DNA of 64,000 nucleotides from Pelagibacterium luteolum (GCF_900100665.1 NZ_FNCS01000002.1:124001-188000), one strand, 5' to 3'. Shown: positions 17,626 to 25,328, counted from the first letter of the stretch. Numbers and translations: made by a program. The notes: generated by a model not told the origin, from the sequence alone.

Positions 17626-18914
17626 TAAACAACCCAATCCGTTTCGATCTGCGGCATGTCAGTGCTGCGCGGCTCTTCGTAATCGATGCACATCAGCCCG
17701 AAGGCGTCGGCGCCATGAGAGGCCCAGTCATGGTTTGGACCAAGACCGATGCCCCGCTTCTCGTCCCGCTTTTCGTGATACCAGCCCAGAGCCGTCCGCC
17801 CCGCCGCTGTCTTGGTCTCGTCAAACACGATGCGCGGGAACAACCGCCTGCCCGCCTCGATGCGCATGGACGCTGCGCCAGTGCCCTGGTTCGGTATTGT
17901 CCGAACGTCAAAGCCAGCTGCGCCGATTGCGCCCTCATAAGTCGTGTCGTAAACCTTCTCGCCACTACCGCCGTCATGGGGCAGTATGCAAAGCGCGTCG
18001 TCGTAACCTCTGCGCCTCAGCCAAGCCAGATGAGCAGAGAGCGGCTGACCCTGGGCCTCGTAGTAATCGAGAACCCGAATTTCGCGCCCGATGAACTGGC
18101 AAACCCATATCGATGTCGCGTCGGCCTTGGCGCCTGTGCCGCCGATGTCCCAATAGGCCCGCAACGTCATGAGCGGGTCCATGGACACCGAAGTGACGCG
18201 GCCCATCTCTTTGGCGACAGTCAGCGCCTGAGCGTAGTAAGCGCCCTCGACTGCTGTCTTGAACCCACCATCCCAAACGTGGTCGTACTGCTCGGGCCGC
18301 TCTTCCTTGTCGCGCACCCTGTCGCGCTCCAGCTTGGCTGGGAAGCGAGGGTTGTCGCGCCAGTTGATTTCCACGACCTTGTAGCGGGGGTCATTGCTGA
18401 GACGGAAGCGCTTGTGCGTGGCGCTTGTCTCGCTCTCGGGGTTCCACGTCACCCAGAGCTCGCTATCGTCCTCACGCAGCGTTGGGATGAGCTTAACCCA
18501 TGCCTCTTCACTGACAGGCTCGGCCTCATCAACCCAGCCCAGCAATATCCGAGACTTGGACTTGATGCTGTTTATGTTCTGGTCTAGGCCGGCAAACGTG
18601 TACTTCACCCTTCCGCTGCGGGTCCGGACGTATTTTTCGCCGATGTCGAAGTGAGGCAGCAACCACTCTTCCGAGCGTATGGCGGCCTTGATTTCCTCTA
18701 GCGAACTGTCCTCAAGGGAGTTCAGGAACTCGCGACCGCAAAGGATCATGCCCTCGCGCCCAGCCTGGTCCCACATATAAGCCCTGACAGCGCTCATCTT
18801 GGCGAACGATCGCGTCTTGCCCGACCCGCGCCCACCGTAGGCCCCGCGCACATCAGCCTCACCGGAGAAGACCGGTATCAGCTTTGGCGGGAGCTCAACC
18901 CTCGCTGTCGTCAT
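17625..18914 (-). CDS. terL: Terminase large subunit
   Basis: The product is 429 aa. The ATPase half has Walker A G-G-R-G-S-G-K-T at residues 27-34 and Walker B I-L-L-G-W-V-D-E-A-E at 123-132, followed by the coupling motif W-V-T-W-N-P. The nuclease half has D256 in Y-W-D-I-G-G-T-G, a D in L-P-H-D-G (about 314) and a late acidic site in S-H-G-A-D-A-F (about 403). It pumps and cuts concatemeric DNA at the portal. It overlaps terS by 20 bp and the portal start by 1 bp. Confidence 0.92.
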   Translation of the reverse strand: MTTARVELPPKLIPVFSGEADVRGAYGGRGSGKTRSFAKMSAVRAYMWDQAGREGMILCGREFLNSLEDSSLEEIKAAIRSEEWLLPHFDIGEKYVRTRSGRVKYTFAGLDQNINSIKSKSRILLGWVDEAEPVSEEAWVKLIPTLREDDSELWVTWNPESETSATHKRFRLSNDPRYKVVEINWRDNPRFPAKLERDRVRDKEERPEQYDHVWDGGFKTAVEGAYYAQALTVAKEMGRVTSVSMDPLMTLRAYWDIGGTGAKADATSIWVCQFIGREIRVLDYYEAQGQPLSAHLAWLRRRGYDDALCILPHDGGSGEKVYDTTYEGAIGAAGFDVRTIPNQGTGAASMRIEAGRRLFPRIVFDETKTAAGRTALGWYHEKRDEKRGIGLGPNHDWASHGADAFGLMCIDYEEPRSTDMPQIETDWVV

Positions 18915-19362
18915 GCGATGACAGAGCGATGAGTTCGATCTTGTTGACCGTCACGATTGGGTTTTCAGCATCGCCGGTCAACTGGGTCTTGTCGCCATAC
19001 TTCTTTGGCTGGAGCTTGGAGGCCATCCATTTACGCGCATCTACCTGAAGGCGCCGATGCTCAATCATGTCGCCCTCAGTTGTCTCAAGCTTGCCATCCG
19101 ATGTGGCCTTGGTCTTCTGCCCAACCAATGGCGTGTCCGCGATGTTCAGGATGTCATCGAACAAAGCGTCAGCCTGTGCCTCGCGTGCGCGTGCGTACTG
19201 GTCCGCGAAGGTCTCGTGCAAGCTGAGCCATTTAAACACACTGGACTTTGCCGGCATGTCGTCATCGGCGCAGATCGCGCGCAGGCTCTCACCATTGGCG
19301 ATACGCTCACAGATAGCGTCAGCTATTGCCTCGCTGAAATCTGTTGGGCGTCCTGCTGGCAT
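18895..19362 (-). CDS. terS: Terminase small subunit (Sf6-like)
   Basis: The product is 155 aa. It begins with G-R-P-T-D-F-S-E-A-I-A-D-A-I-C-E-R-I-A-N-G-E-S-L-R-A-I-C-type helices and the S-S-V-F-K-W-L recognition helix, then E-T-F-A-D-Q-Y-A-R-A-R-E-A-Q. A long helix R-R-L-Q-V-D-A-R-K-W follows, and K-L-Q-P-K-K-Y-G-D-K-T-Q is a characteristic end of this family. It recognises the packaging site and assembles as a ring. It opens the packaging gene block. Confidence 0.88.
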   Translation of the reverse strand: MPAGRPTDFSEAIADAICERIANGESLRAICADDDMPAKSSVFKWLSLHETFADQYARAREAQADALFDDILNIADTPLVGQKTKATSDGKLETTEGDMIEHRRLQVDARKWMASKLQPKKYGDKTQLTGDAENPIVTVNKIELIALSSHDDSEG

Positions 19363-19395
19363 TGGTTACTCGCTCTCCTGTCTCGGAATGCAAAT

Positions 19396-19421
19396 AGCCC
19401 CGCTGCCGGAGCAAGGGGGCT
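19396..19421 (-). terminator. Weak terminator-like hairpin upstream of terS
   Basis: On the minus strand AGCCCC and GGGGCT arms, extended by GCT/AGC past a 3-nt bulge, are followed by ATTTG. The T-run is poor. It could attenuate early-operon transcripts entering the packaging genes, or it could be chance. Confidence 0.3.
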
Positions 19422-19508
19422 GGGTGATAATTCAATGGGTTAGGTGATGACAGTTGCGGTGCTGTAGAATATGATTTCTACTGGTCCGTAATGTTTCGTG
19501 AAAACGTT

Positions 19509-19670
19509 CTAACCAAGCGCCCACATTACGCCATAGATCGGCCAGAACAGAGCAGCCATGAGCACCGTAAGCCATGCCCGAACATCGATAGGCACAAGCC
19601 AGCGCACGAGGCCGATGAACGTCACAATGGCAATGATCAGGTATAGGCTTGCGATGATCCACCAGAACAT
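19509..19670 (-). CDS. Small two-pass membrane protein, holin-like
   Basis: The product is 53 aa from the ATG at 19670, which has an AGGAGAG ribosome site; a longer in-frame ORF would add an unlikely basic leader. There are two membrane segments (residues about 2-23 and 31-52) joined by a short V-P-I-D-V-R-A-W loop. Size and topology fit a small holin or other lysis or exclusion factor, but it lies before the terminase genes rather than beside the lysins. No family match is recognised. Confidence 0.6.
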   Translation of the reverse strand: MFWWIIASLYLIIAIVTFIGLVRWLVPIDVRAWLTVLMAALFWPIYGVMWALG

Positions 19671-19862
19671 GACGCTCTCCTGTGTGTGAATGATTGAGGC
19701 GGGACGGGCGTGCACTTCCCTTTGCAGCATCCGGGTTTCCAAGGTTGCGGCCCCCATACGGTGAACCTCCCGACCTCGCCAGACGCTGGAAGCGCGTCAA
19801 TGGCCGGTGCCTATGCTGCCGCCTCAAACTGAATTGGTGCGAACGCTCGGCCCGTCCGCTGG
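19671..19862 (-). other. Gene-free stretch between small genes, possible late promoter region
   Basis: About 190 bp contain no frame with a convincing ribosome site on either strand. It precedes the holin-like gene and the packaging block, so a late promoter or antitermination site could lie here. I see no tRNA and no clear sigma-70 box. Confidence 0.3.
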
Positions 19863-20030
19863 CTAGTTCAACTCCAGCCCATCGGCCTCTATCGTGGTTT
19901 CGACAAGGCGGCGGATGCTGTCTGCGTCCATCTCGTTTAAAGCGGCCTCGACAACGGATTGAAGCACAAAGGCTATGTCCTGGATCTCGTCGTCGTCTTC
20001 TATAAGCTCGTGAGATACGTCTATGCGCAT
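19863..20030 (-). CDS. Small acidic phage protein
   Basis: The product is 55 aa from the ATG at 20030 with a CGGAG-type ribosome site. It is strongly acidic (E-D-D-D-E-I-Q-D, M-D-A-D-S) and predicted to be two helices. The longer 111-aa reading from 20198 overlaps the upstream gene and has a basic, non-phage-like leader. The family is not recognised. Confidence 0.5.
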   Translation of the reverse strand: MRIDVSHELIEDDDEIQDIAFVLQSVVEAALNEMDADSIRRLVETTIEADGLELN

Positions 20031-20151
20031 GATCGAGGCTCCGAACGCAAAAAGCCCGCGCGGTGTAACCCGAACGAGCTTCGTAAATGAGCGGCGCAAA
20101 TCAGTCGCATTTCTTGCGCTTATCACGAAGATACATGGTCGGTGACCAAAG

Positions 20152-20676
20152 TCAAGACGCCTTGGAGTGCGCCGTGAGGTATCCCCAGCGTTGGGCAAGG
20201 ATATCGAGGGCCTGCATCAGTTCCGCTGTGGTGCTTTTGCAGTCCCGCGAATGGGGTGTTCGGGCGATTTCCTTGATTGGGATGCACAGGACGATAACGG
20301 CAATGACGAGATTGGCGCGGTCCTTCCCAAGCCCTTCGATCGCACGGCTTATCTTGACGCCTCGGTCCATCTTTGCCGCCATGCCGCTGTCATGGGCAAT
20401 CGGTGACGTGTCCACCTGAGTGCGGCCAGCGTCGGCGGCAGGAGCGCCATTGCCGTACATCTGCTCATACCCGTTCTTGAAGTCCTCTGCCGCCCTCTCG
20501 TGGTGCCCTAGGCGGTCCCTGATGCGTGCCAGCCCGCCAATGCGCGTTGTCAGGTTTTCCTCGACCATCACCTTGCCCACATTGGGGCCAGGCTTGTTGG
20601 CGCGCTGGTGGTAGTATTCCGAATCCGTCATCATTGGGTCTTGGACCATTCGATGAGCTTTGATCTGCGTTGCCAT
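20152..20676 (-). CDS. Possible DUF6456-like late regulator
   Basis: The product is 174 aa. The first half is polar and disordered. The last 70 residues show the layout of the DUF6456 C-terminal domain of alphaproteobacterial regulators: a central I-A-V-I-V-L-C-I-P-I-K-E-I-A-R segment, a polar turn, and a final helix A-L-D-I-L-A-Q-R-W-G-Y. Those proteins are thought to bind DNA. The position just upstream of the packaging and virion genes would fit a late-gene activator. The similarity is by eye only. Confidence 0.45.
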   Translation of the reverse strand: MATQIKAHRMVQDPMMTDSEYYHQRANKPGPNVGKVMVEENLTTRIGGLARIRDRLGHHERAAEDFKNGYEQMYGNGAPAADAGRTQVDTSPIAHDSGMAAKMDRGVKISRAIEGLGKDRANLVIAVIVLCIPIKEIARTPHSRDCKSTTAELMQALDILAQRWGYLTAHSKAS

Positions 20677-20697
20677 TGTGCTGCCCCTGTTGTGGAG

Positions 20698-20946
20698 TTA
20701 TTCTTTGAAACGCTCTTGAAACTCAGCAACTTGCCGCACGATTTCGTCCACCTTCTCGGTGCGGCGATAATTCCAGCGGGCGCGGAATCCAAACCCCATT
20801 ACGATTATCGTGCACTCAACGCCGCCCATGCTCCGCTCATCCTCAAACTCGACGTGGATCGGGTGGAAAGTGTACCAATTGCAAGGTTGGAAGAACTGGG
20901 ACCACTGCTCAATCCATTCGATGAAAAAGCCCTCGTACTTATCCAT
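20698..20946 (-). CDS. Hypothetical phage protein, beta-sandwich-like
   Basis: The product is 82 aa from the ATG at 20946, preceded by GGAGAGGG. Aromatic-rich segments (F-F-I-E-W-I-E-Q-W-S-Q-F-F-Q-P, N-W-Y-T-F-H-P-I-H-V) and two strands (C-T-I-I-V-M-G-F-G-F, R-A-R-W-N-Y) end with a helix. It overlaps the previous gene by 8 bp. The family is not recognised. Confidence 0.5.
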   Translation of the reverse strand: MDKYEGFFIEWIEQWSQFFQPCNWYTFHPIHVEFEDERSMGGVECTIIVMGFGFRARWNYRRTEKVDEIVRQVAEFQERFKE

Positions 20947-21184
20947 TACCCTCTCCTTCCTGAGTGAGAGCGCGGGCGCGGTAGTGTCCAGACGCCAGCG
21001 CATATTCGATCATTTCGAGCGCCGTCTGGCGGTCGTAGTACTGACCCCGGTCGCCTTTAGGCACCTCGACCAAAATGCCGGTCGGGACGTGATAAGCGCG
21101 GATCACGGTATCGAAGCCGCCAACACCCATCCCAATGCGCTGGTCAATGACCCGGATATGCACGTCCTTCAGTTCGACTGGCAT
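20939..21184 (-). CDS. Release-factor-like (RF-1 fold) protein lacking GGQ
   Basis: The product is 81 aa from the ATG at 21184 with a good upstream GGAG. Residues 6-60 align by eye with the catalytic domain of class I peptide-chain release factors: D-V-H-I-R-V in place of D-L-R-I-D-T, V-I-R-A-Y-H-V-P-T-G-I-L-V in place of A-V-R-I-T-H-x-P-T-G-I-V-V, then G-D-R-G-Q and R-Q-T-A-L-E-M. The peptidyl-hydrolysis motif GGQ is replaced by G-M-G-V-G-G-F. It has no codon-recognition domain. It may bind ribosomes without hydrolysing peptidyl-tRNA. Confidence 0.55.
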   Translation of the reverse strand: MPVELKDVHIRVIDQRIGMGVGGFDTVIRAYHVPTGILVEVPKGDRGQYYDRQTALEMIEYALASGHYRARALTQEGEGNG

Positions 21185-21384
21185 CCCCTGCTCTCCTGCT
21201 GGTGTTTTACGTATTCGGCCCACAAGTGCGGGCGGTCGATCAGCCATTTGTGGATGGACTGGGAGCGGCGGAGGGCGTCTAAGTTCATCTGCGCGTCCTT
21301 TGCGCCCTTGCCTGCGCCCTTTGAGGCCTGATGCTCTCGGTCTATAAGGTCTTTGAAGCAGCCTATGGTCTCTGCGAGGTTCAT
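21169..21384 (-). CDS. Small helical phage protein
   Basis: The product is 71 aa from the ATG at 21384, which overlaps the previous stop as ATGA. It has two helices: N-L-A-E-T-I-G-C-F-K-D-L-I-D-R-E and L-D-A-L-R-R-S-Q-S-I-H-K-W-L-I-D. A Lys/Gly-rich linker joins them. Its 3' end overlaps the release-factor-like gene by 16 bp. The function is not recognised. Confidence 0.5.
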   Translation of the reverse strand: MNLAETIGCFKDLIDREHQASKGAGKGAKDAQMNLDALRRSQSIHKWLIDRPHLWAEYVKHQQESRGCQSN

Positions 21385-21593
21385 TCCGACACGCTCACGC
21401 CTTCGATCCAGCAGATGTCCTTGATGCGGCGCTCGTTGGTCTTGTACCGTGCCGCTATCTTCCAGCATGGATCCCCGCGCATGGCCTCAAGGACGATCAT
21501 GTTGATGTCGGCCAAGGATAGATCGCGGTTGAGATGCCAGCCGGCGGGGCGCTTGCGACGTGGCGCGCTATATTCCGGGGCGAAGTAATTCAC
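21381..21593 (-). CDS. Small HTH-like phage protein
   Basis: The product is 70 aa with a GTG start overlapping the upstream stop (GTGA). Residues 26-62 (L-A-D-I-N-M-I-V-L-E-A-M-R-G-D-P-C-W then A-R-Y-K-T-N-E-R-R-I-K-D-I) read as a three-helix DNA-binding fold of the transposase/sigma-like HTH kind. It may pair with the next gene upstream, which has a similar layout. The target is unknown. Confidence 0.5.
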   Translation of the reverse strand: MNYFAPEYSAPRRKRPAGWHLNRDLSLADINMIVLEAMRGDPCWKIAARYKTNERRIKDICWIEGVSVSE

Positions 21594-21940
21594 GACACAC
21601 GCTCCATCGCCTCGCGCGCCAGTCGCGTTTCCCTCGCTCCGGCAGCAGCCTTACGCCATGCCAGAAATCGCTTTGCGTCTTCGGTTTGAGTGTGGTGTTG
21701 CCCGTCCTGCACCGATACCCGCTCGATCCGCGACGGGATCACCTTAGCGGTCGGGAGAGGCCGCGGCTTGTAGATGTAGTTGGCCCATTGGATCAGGGCA
21801 CCGACATTGCAACCGATCTCGTCCGCGATCTGTTCCCATGACCATTTCTGCGCTACGCGCTTCTGCACGCATGCCCATGTGTCGTGGTCGTCTGGGCGAA
21901 GGTCGAAAGCGCCACGGCGGTTAAACTGGCTCTTGTCCAT
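21590..21940 (-). CDS. HTH-domain phage protein
   Basis: The product is 116 aa. Residues 17-55 (D-T-W-A-C-V-Q-K-R-V-A-Q-K-W-S-W-E-Q-I-A-D-E-I-G-C-N-V-G in part) have a GcrA-like or homeodomain-like HTH pattern (W-S-x-E-Q-I-A-x-x-I-G), followed by a basic linker and an Arg/Ala-rich helical tail. It overlaps rusA by 20 bp. A regulatory role is plausible; the family is not certain. Confidence 0.5.
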   Translation of the reverse strand: MDKSQFNRRGAFDLRPDDHDTWACVQKRVAQKWSWEQIADEIGCNVGALIQWANYIYKPRPLPTAKVIPSRIERVSVQDGQHHTQTEDAKRFLAWRKAAAGARETRLAREAMERVS

Positions 21941-22331
21941 CTGAAACTACCTCGTGGTTGTGTGGGTGGACTGGCGATAGACGGATCACCACCTTGCCGT
22001 GCTTGACGACAGGGCCGCGCTTTAGGGATATGCTCCACTGGCTGTCATCGACGCCGATAGCCTTGGCGACACCATCCAGAGCCGCCTTGTTTGAAGCGAG
22101 CATGTTGTCGAGGTCGCGCGCCCTGTTGTCTGGCGGGCAAAACTCCATATCGACATGAGCGGCGAGCCAGCCAACGTTCTTGGCGCCAATCTCAAGGCAA
22201 GCCATGTAAGCGTCGGTCTTGGACTTGACCCGCGTCGCGGTGAGGCCTCGGCGGTCTTTGCGCGCATTTGGTGACAGGTCTTTCGACGGCCATGGCAGTT
22301 CGATGGTGGCTAGGATGGCTGTACTGGTCAT
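21921..22331 (-). CDS. rusA: Holliday junction resolvase RusA
   Basis: The product is 136 aa from the ATG at 22331, overlapping the upstream methyltransferase stop as ATGA. The N-terminal L-P-W-P-S-K-D-L-S-P-N-A-R and the acidic active-site block, F-C-P-P-D-N-R-A-R-D-L-D-N followed by K-A-A-L-D-G and V-D-D-S-Q-W, are the RusA signature; the Asp residues bind metal. It cuts Holliday junctions during recombination or packaging and would act with Bet and NinB encoded on the right arm. Confidence 0.85.
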   Translation of the reverse strand: MTSTAILATIELPWPSKDLSPNARKDRRGLTATRVKSKTDAYMACLEIGAKNVGWLAAHVDMEFCPPDNRARDLDNMLASNKAALDGVAKAIGVDDSQWSISLKRGPVVKHGKVVIRLSPVHPHNHEVVSDGQEPV

Positions 22332-22849
22332 GCGGCCTCCATCTCGCGTGCGAAGAAACGCGGTCCGCCCGTATGCTGGGCATGGAACCGATGCCAGGCG
22401 GCATTGTCCTTGCCTGTATGGGCACTGCCCTCGATCCACTTCACACGGCCTACTGAAACGATATGGCTGCACTGGTCGAGGAACGGGGCAGACTGTTTGG
22501 TGTGGACCCAATCCGCGTCGAACAAGAGCCAAGTCGGTGCAATGGACTGAAACCGCTCAATCATCGGGTGGAGCAGCTCGCGGGTCCAAGGAGGGTTTGT
22601 GATTATCGCGTCGAACCTGCATTCAAGAATTCGGCTATCCGTCAACGCATCAAAGCCTCGCTCGATGTCGTCCTGGAACACGCATTGAAAGTCGTAAGAC
22701 TCGAGGTGGCGGACCAACCTTCCTTCGCCTGCGCACGGCTCCGCGAACGTTCTCACGCCGAGTAAATGCGGGATCAAAGGCACCACAGGCGCAAACGGTG
22801 TCTGGTACGCGTCGTTCTTGCGCCGCTCAAAATTGGACCGCTTACCCAT
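22328..22849 (-). CDS. Phage DNA methyltransferase-like protein (class I SAM fold)
   Basis: The product is 173 aa from the ATG at 22849 with GGGAGAGG upstream. After a basic N-terminus and D-A-Y-Q-T-P it has F-A-E-P-C-A-G-E-G-R-L-V as the SAM loop, a D-D-I-E-R-G-F-D motif II, and the catalytic-type F-D-A-I-I-T-N-P-P-W. This layout is found in phage N6-adenine methyltransferases. It has no partner restriction gene, so a self-protection or regulatory role is likely. Its end overlaps rusA. Confidence 0.72.
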   Translation of the reverse strand: MGKRSNFERRKNDAYQTPFAPVVPLIPHLLGVRTFAEPCAGEGRLVRHLESYDFQCVFQDDIERGFDALTDSRILECRFDAIITNPPWTRELLHPMIERFQSIAPTWLLFDADWVHTKQSAPFLDQCSHIVSVGRVKWIEGSAHTGKDNAAWHRFHAQHTGGPRFFAREMEAA

Positions 22850-22850
22850 C

Positions 22851-22994
22851 CTACGCTGCCTCTCCCGGCCCCGTAGGCCAGTCATACGGCCCGATGAGAA
22901 AAACACCGGGGCAGTTGAGGGTGACGCGGATAACGGGCGCTGATGCCGCTCTATCGCGCTTGGGGCGGAACCAGGAGAGGATGTAGGTGATCAT
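22851..22994 (-). CDS. 47-aa small protein
   Basis: The start is the ATG at 22994, overlapping the previous stop as ATGA. The sequence opens with a hydrophobic M-I-T-Y-I-L-S-W-F stretch, then a basic R-P-K-R-D-R segment and a beta-like V-I-R-V-T-L-N-C-P-G-V-F-L-I-G-P end. The coupled start supports it; the function is unknown. Confidence 0.5.
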   Translation of the reverse strand: MITYILSWFRPKRDRAASAPVIRVTLNCPGVFLIGPYDWPTGPGEAA

Positions 22995-23815
22995 GCTGCG
23001 GGCTCCTGCTCGACAAACTTCATGTCGTGCTTGGCGCAATAGCGTTTGAACGCGGCCTCGTGCAGCTCGCCGGGTAGCATCTCGATGGAGTGACCCATCG
23101 TCCCACCCTTCCAAGATCCTTTGCGCTTGCCGGTCTCGCCTGAAAATTTGAGATCAAGCGATCTGCTTATTTTGGGGCGGCGGAAAATGGAGAGCCATTT
23201 GAACCAGCCGGAGCCGAACCGCCATTCGCGCTCTTCAATCTTTGTGGCTACCGAAAGGCGTTCGCCATCGAAGTCATCGAAGGCGAAGCTTGCCACTGGC
23301 GTCGCATCAGCGATCGCGCGTTCGCGCTCGAACCTGCCCGGATCAAGCCGATATCCTTTTCCGGTATCGGGAATCGTGGAGACGTGCTGCCCATCGAGGC
23401 CATAGAAGCTATGGCGAACATGCCGCCATTGCGTCCAAGGCAGATGCTTGCACCAGTCTTTCGTTGTGGAACTGTCGTGCGTCTGGGCGCCGAGTTTGAC
23501 GTGCAAGAAGCCTTCGGAAACCGAGAAACCAAACTCCCGCCGATAGACATCCCAATAGCCGCCCTCGGGCGATTTCGACCATTCATATTTGGATGTGTCC
23601 ACCCATGTTTCCCATGGCCTTATGACCTGCGGGAGTGCTAAGATCAGCGTGTGTCCAAAGGCACTGGCCCGAAGGCTGCACCCTGTGTATTCATCCCCGC
23701 CTGAGCTAAGAACAAGAGCGATCGGGCGATAGGCCCCGCTGAAAGAATACAGGAGCGGACCAAAGTACCGGTCATTGTCGCCCCAACGGTTATGGTTGAC
23801 CCAGAACTTGTTCAT
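22991..23815 (-). CDS. Hypothetical phage protein, Trp/aromatic-rich
   Basis: The product is 274 aa from the ATG at 23815 (a GTG one codon upstream is possible). It is rich in Trp, Tyr and Phe, with D-N-D-R-Y-F-G-P, Y-W-D-V-Y-R-R-E-F-G-F, H-L-P-W-T-Q-W-R and F-D-D-F-D-G-E motifs and a His-containing C-terminal segment (M-G-H-S-I-E-M-L-P-G-E). Proteins of this type recur in alphaproteobacterial phages, but I know no function. It is coupled on both sides to its neighbours. Confidence 0.55.
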   Translation of the reverse strand: MNKFWVNHNRWGDNDRYFGPLLYSFSGAYRPIALVLSSGGDEYTGCSLRASAFGHTLILALPQVIRPWETWVDTSKYEWSKSPEGGYWDVYRREFGFSVSEGFLHVKLGAQTHDSSTTKDWCKHLPWTQWRHVRHSFYGLDGQHVSTIPDTGKGYRLDPGRFERERAIADATPVASFAFDDFDGERLSVATKIEEREWRFGSGWFKWLSIFRRPKISRSLDLKFSGETGKRKGSWKGGTMGHSIEMLPGELHEAAFKRYCAKHDMKFVEQEPAA

Positions 23816-24132
23816 CACCGCGTCTCCCGAACCAGCAACTGCGACTTGCGGTCATGCGCCTGGATCAGCGTCACATGGGAAGCGCGCCAGCGCTCAATCG
23901 CAGCACCACGGGCGCGGCCCTCATCGAGAATGGCGGCGTTGATGTCAGCTATCTGGCGTTCAAGCTCATCCTTGGCCTCGTGGAGCGTCAGGATGGCTTC
24001 GTCGGCCACATCGATATCGTGGTCAGCATCTGCCTTGTCCTGCTCCGCTCGGGCCATGGTGGCGTCGAGCGCGGCAATCTCGATGTCGGGGGCAAGATCG
24101 GTGTTGGGTTGTATTGTGGCGTGGGCGTTCAT
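23815..24132 (-). CDS. Coiled-coil phage protein
   Basis: The product is 105 aa. Residues 20-90 form one long heptad-patterned helix pair (A-A-L-D-A-T-M-A-R-A-E-Q-D-K-A-D, L-H-E-A-K-D-E-L-E-R-Q-I-A-D-I). It has no enzyme motifs. Its start overlaps the methyltransferase stop by 4 bp, and its stop shares bases with the next start (TGATG). It may be structural or an adaptor. Confidence 0.55.
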   Translation of the reverse strand: MNAHATIQPNTDLAPDIEIAALDATMARAEQDKADADHDIDVADEAILTLHEAKDELERQIADINAAILDEGRARGAAIERWRASHVTLIQAHDRKSQLLVRETR

Positions 24133-24923
24133 GCTGCTGGCTCCTGAAACATGGTGATTTGCTCGGCCTTCGGCTCGGGCTCTGAAACGAACATGTCGGG
24201 CTGGCGATATGCTTCGCGGATGCGCTTGCAGGCTATGTCGAAATAGCCCTCGTCAATCTCAATGCCGATGAAGGATCGGTTGCGGCGGGCACATGCGACG
24301 CCGGTAGTGCCGGAACCCATGAACGGGTCTAGGACCGTACCGTGAGTCCACCCAACCATGGCCCACATCAACATCACTGGCTTTTCAGTCGGGTGGTGGG
24401 CGTTGCCAGTCCTCGGCGCCTCAATCACATCTGAAGGCCGACCATTCGGGAAATGGTGCGCCGGGCCGGGGTAAAAAAGCGCAACTTCAGTTTGCCGAGC
24501 GTGTTCATGCTCTAGGTCGCCCATCGACCAATTATTCTTCACCCAGGTAACGAGGCTGCGGGGCTTAGGAACGGAGGCGATATTGTCCCACCTGCAGAAC
24601 ACATAACTGCTGTGCTCGACCGGGATATTGCAAACCCAGTCCAGCAATGTCTCGTCGCCATCGTTCGCGATTGCCTTGTGTTTTTCCCTTCGATGGTTAG
24701 ACCGGAAAGACATGCCATACGGGGGGTCCGTCAAAACCGAACCGATCGGCCCCAAGCTGGGCAATATCTCCCGACAATCCCCTAGATACAGCGTGCACGA
24801 GCCGATGACCTCAACGCGCTTTGCAGCGGGGCATTCTTCCATCAGCAGTTGGGCTCGCTTAGCCGCAACATAAGCGTCGTATGACTCGGCGGCGTCACGG
24901 CGGGGATCGTAATCGTCAGTCAT
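24129..24923 (-). CDS. N4/N6 DNA methyltransferase, beta-type
   Basis: The product is 264 aa. Catalytic motif IV T-D-P-P-Y-G lies at residues 65-70, before the SAM-binding F-M-G-S-G-T at 201-206. This order defines the beta group of amino-methyltransferases. Motif X-like H-P-T-E-K-P precedes the SAM loop. The gene methylates adenine N6 or cytosine N4 in a short site. No restriction endonuclease is adjacent, so it is an orphan phage methylase that may evade host restriction. Confidence 0.85.
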   Translation of the reverse strand: MTDDYDPRRDAAESYDAYVAAKRAQLLMEECPAAKRVEVIGSCTLYLGDCREILPSLGPIGSVLTDPPYGMSFRSNHRREKHKAIANDGDETLLDWVCNIPVEHSSYVFCRWDNIASVPKPRSLVTWVKNNWSMGDLEHEHARQTEVALFYPGPAHHFPNGRPSDVIEAPRTGNAHHPTEKPVMLMWAMVGWTHGTVLDPFMGSGTTGVACARRNRSFIGIEIDEGYFDIACKRIREAYRQPDMFVSEPEPKAEQITMFQEPAA

Positions 24924-25123
24924 TCTTCGTCCTCAAAAATCTCTGGCGCGATCTGCCGCGCCGCCCAACGCGCGTTAGACAGCTTCGCTTCGGCCCACTT
25001 CTGCCTGATAGTCAGCGGGAACAAACGCCTGCACCCGCCGTAGATCAGCGATAAGGCGCCGGTACTCAGCCTTCGCCTGAATCGCCCTAACCGCTTCAAG
25101 ATCGGTGATCTCATGGTAATCAA
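24920..25123 (-). CDS. Small basic protein overlapping its upstream neighbour (uncertain)
   Basis: The product is 67 aa, basic at the N-terminus, ending R-W-A-A-R-Q-I-A-P-E-I-F-E-D-E-E. It overlaps the methyltransferase start by 4 bp, which supports a real 3' end. About 150 bp of its 5' half overlaps another frame of the better supported 117-aa gene. A shorter version with a non-ATG start is possible. Confidence 0.35.
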   Translation of the reverse strand: MITMRSPILKRLGRFRRRLSTGALSLIYGGCRRLFPLTIRQKWAEAKLSNARWAARQIAPEIFEDEE

Positions 25124-25328
25124 TCCTTCTGGCTTCCCCTTTCCAGAGAGCCTTCACCCTACGTTCGGACCAGCGCTTGCCCCGTTCTTCCAGGGTCTTG
25201 CGCGATAGCCCGCGCTCTAGTCGTTTCAATGCGTCGTATGCTTCACTCAGTGCAGTTGTGACGTTGCGCCCAGCGTGGAGCGGGAACGTTTCCTGCAAGA
25301 TGGAACGCGCCTTAACTGCGGTACTCAT
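24975..25328 (-). CDS. Hypothetical phage protein, charged helical
   Basis: The product is 117 aa from the ATG at 25328, which has AAGGGA eleven bases upstream; a longer 238-aa frame runs through a probable noncoding stretch. The protein is helical and basic (A-L-S-E-A-Y-D-A-L-K-R-L-E-R-G-L-S, R-W-S-E-R-R-V-K-A-L-W-K-G-E-A-R-R-I), with a short acidic turn. Such genes often lie between replication and methylation genes in alphaproteobacterial phages. The role is unknown. Confidence 0.6.
   Translation of the reverse strand: MSTAVKARSILQETFPLHAGRNVTTALSEAYDALKRLERGLSRKTLEERGKRWSERRVKALWKGEARRIDYHEITDLEAVRAIQAKAEYRRLIADLRRVQAFVPADYQAEVGRSEAV

Noticed and set aside
19671-19862. tRNA gene in the gap before the packaging genes
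   Set aside because: No acceptor stem, anticodon arm or T-loop pattern could be made to pair on either strand.
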